The notes under the pieces: generated by a model
What the model saw: the letters and a program-made list of their open reading frames with translations, nothing else
What the model was told of the DNA's origin: nothing
Databases searched by the model: none
In this document: one piece after another, positions 4,971-6,550 of the stretch
How the letters are laid out: each line of letters opens with the position of its first letter
Position numbering within the stretch: the stretch's first letter is position 1
DNA from: DATJXG01 sp035500455
Lineage (GTDB): Bacteria; Acidobacteriota; Terriglobia; Terriglobales; Acidobacteriaceae
Assembly: GCA_035500455.1 (NCBI GenBank)
Contig: DATJXG010000212.1
Coordinates: 1 to 6,550 of the forward strand
DNA length: 6,550 nt
Direction: 5' to 3'
Program-made: the position numbers and the translations under genes

Positions 4971-6550
4971 ATGCGCCAATCTTCGTACCAGTTCGTCTTT
5001 CGTCTTCTTTCCGCCCTCGTTCTCTTAGCGTCCGCCGCTGCAGCTCAAACTTCCGCTCCCGCGCCGCCGCCCATCCTGCTGGGCACGGCCTGGTATCCGG
5101 AGCAATGGCCCGAGTCGCGCTGGGACGCCGACCTCGTTCTCATGCAGCAGGCCGGCATTCACATGGTGCGCGTCGGCGAGTTTGCGTGGAGTCGCATGGA
5201 GCCGAGCGAAGGCCAGTACGATCTCGACTGGCTTGACCGCGCGATCACTGCCGCCGCCAAACACGACATCTACACGGTCCTTGGCACGCCCACGGCCGCG
5301 CCGCCGGCGTGGCTGACGCAGAAGTATCCGGAAACGCTGCGCATGGAAGAAGACGGCCGCTACGCCGAGCACGGCAACCGCCAGCAGTTCAACTGGGCCA
5401 ATGCCAAGTATCGCGAGCTGTGCCGCAAGATCGCCGAGCAGATGGCCAAGCGCTTCGGCCACAACCCCTGGGTCATCGGCTGGCAGATTGACAACGAGTA
5501 TGCCGACGTTTCCTTCGATCCCGACACCAAGGCGCAATTCCAGCAATGGCTGAAAGCCCGCTACGGCACCCTCGACAACCTGAACGACCGCTGGACTACC
5601 GCCTACTGGAGCGAAACTTATTTCGACTGGAACCAGGTCCCCATCGAGACGCGCGACGGCAACCCCGGCCTGCTGCTGAGCTGGAAACGCTTCGTCAGCG
5701 ATACCTGGCGCAGCTACCAGAAAAATCAGCTCGAGGTGATCCGCGCCAACGCCGATCCGCGGCAGTTCATCACCACCAACATGATGGGCTGGTTCGACGG
5801 CTACGATCACTACACCGTGAGTCAGGACCTCGACCTCGCCTCCTGGGACGACTACGTAGGCGAAGGCCAACTCGATCCCGCCAAGAACGGCGCGGCCCAC
5901 GATCTCACCCGGGGCTTCCTGCGTAAGAATTTCTGGGTGATGGAAACTCAACCGGGATTCGTCAACTGGGCGCCGGTGAACAATTCGCTGGATAAGGGAG
6001 AGGTCCGAGCCATGGCGTGGCACGATATCGGCCACGGCGCCGACGCGGTGAGCTACTGGCAGTGGCGCAGCGACCTCAACGGCCAGGAGGAATACCACGG
6101 CACCATCGTCGGGCCCGATGGCACGCCGGTGCCGCTCTATCCCGAAGTTGAGCGGATTGGCCGCGAATTCGCCAAGGCTGGTCCGGCGCTGGCGGGAACT
6201 TCCCCGAAATCCGAGGTGGCGATCCTTCATTCTTATGACAGCCGCTGGGCCATCAACTGGCAACGGCACAACGAGAACTACGATCCGGTGGAAGAGATCA
6301 TCAGCTACTACAAGCCGCTGCGCGCCATCAGCCAGTCGATTGACATCGTGCCGCCTACCGTCCCGCTCAGCCAGTACAAACTCGTGGTTGCGCCCGGCCT
6401 GAATGTTCTCTCGGATGACGCCGCGAAGAATTTGATCGAATATGTTCGCCAGGGCGGGCACCTGGTGCTGGGCCAGCGCACCGGCATGAAGAACGACGAC
6501 AACGGCTTGCAGACCGAGCGCCAGCCCGGGCCGCTGGTCGATCTGCTGGG
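4971..6550 (+). CDS. Secreted GH42 beta-galactosidase-like glycoside hydrolase, 3' end outside window
   Basis: The frame is open from ATG 4971 to the window end (526 codons visible). Residues 1-25 form a signal peptide: RQSSYQFVFR, a hydrophobic core (LLSALVLLASAAAA), and a likely AAA/Q cut before Gln26. The GH42 TIM barrel begins near residue 37 (GTAWYPEQWPESRW). GWQIDNEY gives the acid/base Glu176, and WVMETQPGFVNWAP gives the nucleophile Glu325. From about residue 413 an AILHSYDSRWAINWQ segment begins the GH42 middle (trimerisation, glutamine-amidotransferase-like) domain, cut off by the window. Only one cysteine (Cys151) is visible, so the zinc-binding cysteine cluster of the Thermus A4 enzyme is absent. 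Family role: releases terminal beta-galactose from galactosides, probably from plant or microbial polymers. Some members act on arabinosides, so the substrate is uncertain. Export to the periplasm or outside is inferred from the signal. No sugar transporter or regulator is in view. Confidence 0.93.
   Translation, partial: MRQSSYQFVFRLLSALVLLASAAAAQTSAPAPPPILLGTAWYPEQWPESRWDADLVLMQQAGIHMVRVGEFAWSRMEPSEGQYDLDWLDRAITAAAKHDIYTVLGTPTAAPPAWLTQKYPETLRMEEDGRYAEHGNRQQFNWANAKYRELCRKIAEQMAKRFGHNPWVIGWQIDNEYADVSFDPDTKAQFQQWLKARYGTLDNLNDRWTTAYWSETYFDWNQVPIETRDGNPGLLLSWKRFVSDTWRSYQKNQLEVIRANADPRQFITTNMMGWFDGYDHYTVSQDLDLASWDDYVGEGQLDPAKNGAAHDLTRGFLRKNFWVMETQPGFVNWAPVNNSLDKGEVRAMAWHDIGHGADAVSYWQWRSDLNGQEEYHGTIVGPDGTPVPLYPEVERIGREFAKAGPALAGTSPKSEVAILHSYDSRWAINWQRHNENYDPVEEIISYYKPLRAISQSIDIVPPTVPLSQYKLVVAPGLNVLSDDAAKNLIEYVRQGGHLVLGQRTGMKNDDNGLQTERQPGPLVDLL

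Noticed and set aside
5025..6461. A 478-codon open frame on the minus strand
   Set aside because: It lies wholly antisense to the GH42 gene, which has both catalytic glutamates, a signal peptide and a consensus Shine-Dalgarno. Long antisense frames are common in GC-rich genes with strong third-position bias.

Overview
The window is about 6.5 kb of GC-rich bacterial chromosome. It holds four housekeeping or metabolic genes, one type II toxin-antitoxin pair, one very small membrane-protein gene and two intergenic inverted-repeat elements. The double-length ThyX-type protein, a secreted GH42 beta-galactosidase-like enzyme, and intergenic repeats of the kinds GAACTGAGAACCGG and GTCATCCCGAGCGAAGCGAGGGATC together suggest an acidobacterium, perhaps near Koribacter or Solibacter. 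That assignment rests on recall of similar sequences, not on a search.

Layout from left to right. Positions 1-1000 (+) are the 3' part of a thyX-family gene that enters from outside the window. It covers the tail of a first ThyX domain and a second, degenerate ThyX-like domain. Positions 1054-1673 (+) are a ribbon-helix-helix antitoxin and a PIN-domain VapC toxin. Their ORFs overlap by four bases, and a perfect palindrome and an extended -10 promoter lie directly upstream. Facing them on the minus strand is purM (1786-2835), followed further right by a 55-codon single-pass membrane-protein gene (3047-3214, -) that is short enough to be missed by ordinary gene calling. The 429-base region 3215-3643 holds the divergent promoters of this small gene and of recA, with a long imperfect inverted repeat between them. 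recA (3644-4753, +) is complete and intact. It is followed by a 102-base near-perfect inverted repeat (4781-4882). A GH42 glycoside hydrolase gene with a signal peptide (4971 to beyond the window end, +) completes the window.

The genes do not form one pathway. thyX (dTMP synthesis) and purM (purine synthesis) both serve nucleotide supply and recA serves DNA repair, but each appears to have its own promoter. The toxin-antitoxin pair sits as a self-contained module between thyX and purM. The GH42 enzyme is an exported sugar-processing protein unrelated to its neighbours. I see no convincing new multi-gene system here. The items most worth a second look are the apparently leaderless, palindrome-controlled toxin-antitoxin promoter, the unrecognised 55-residue membrane protein and the two repeat elements.
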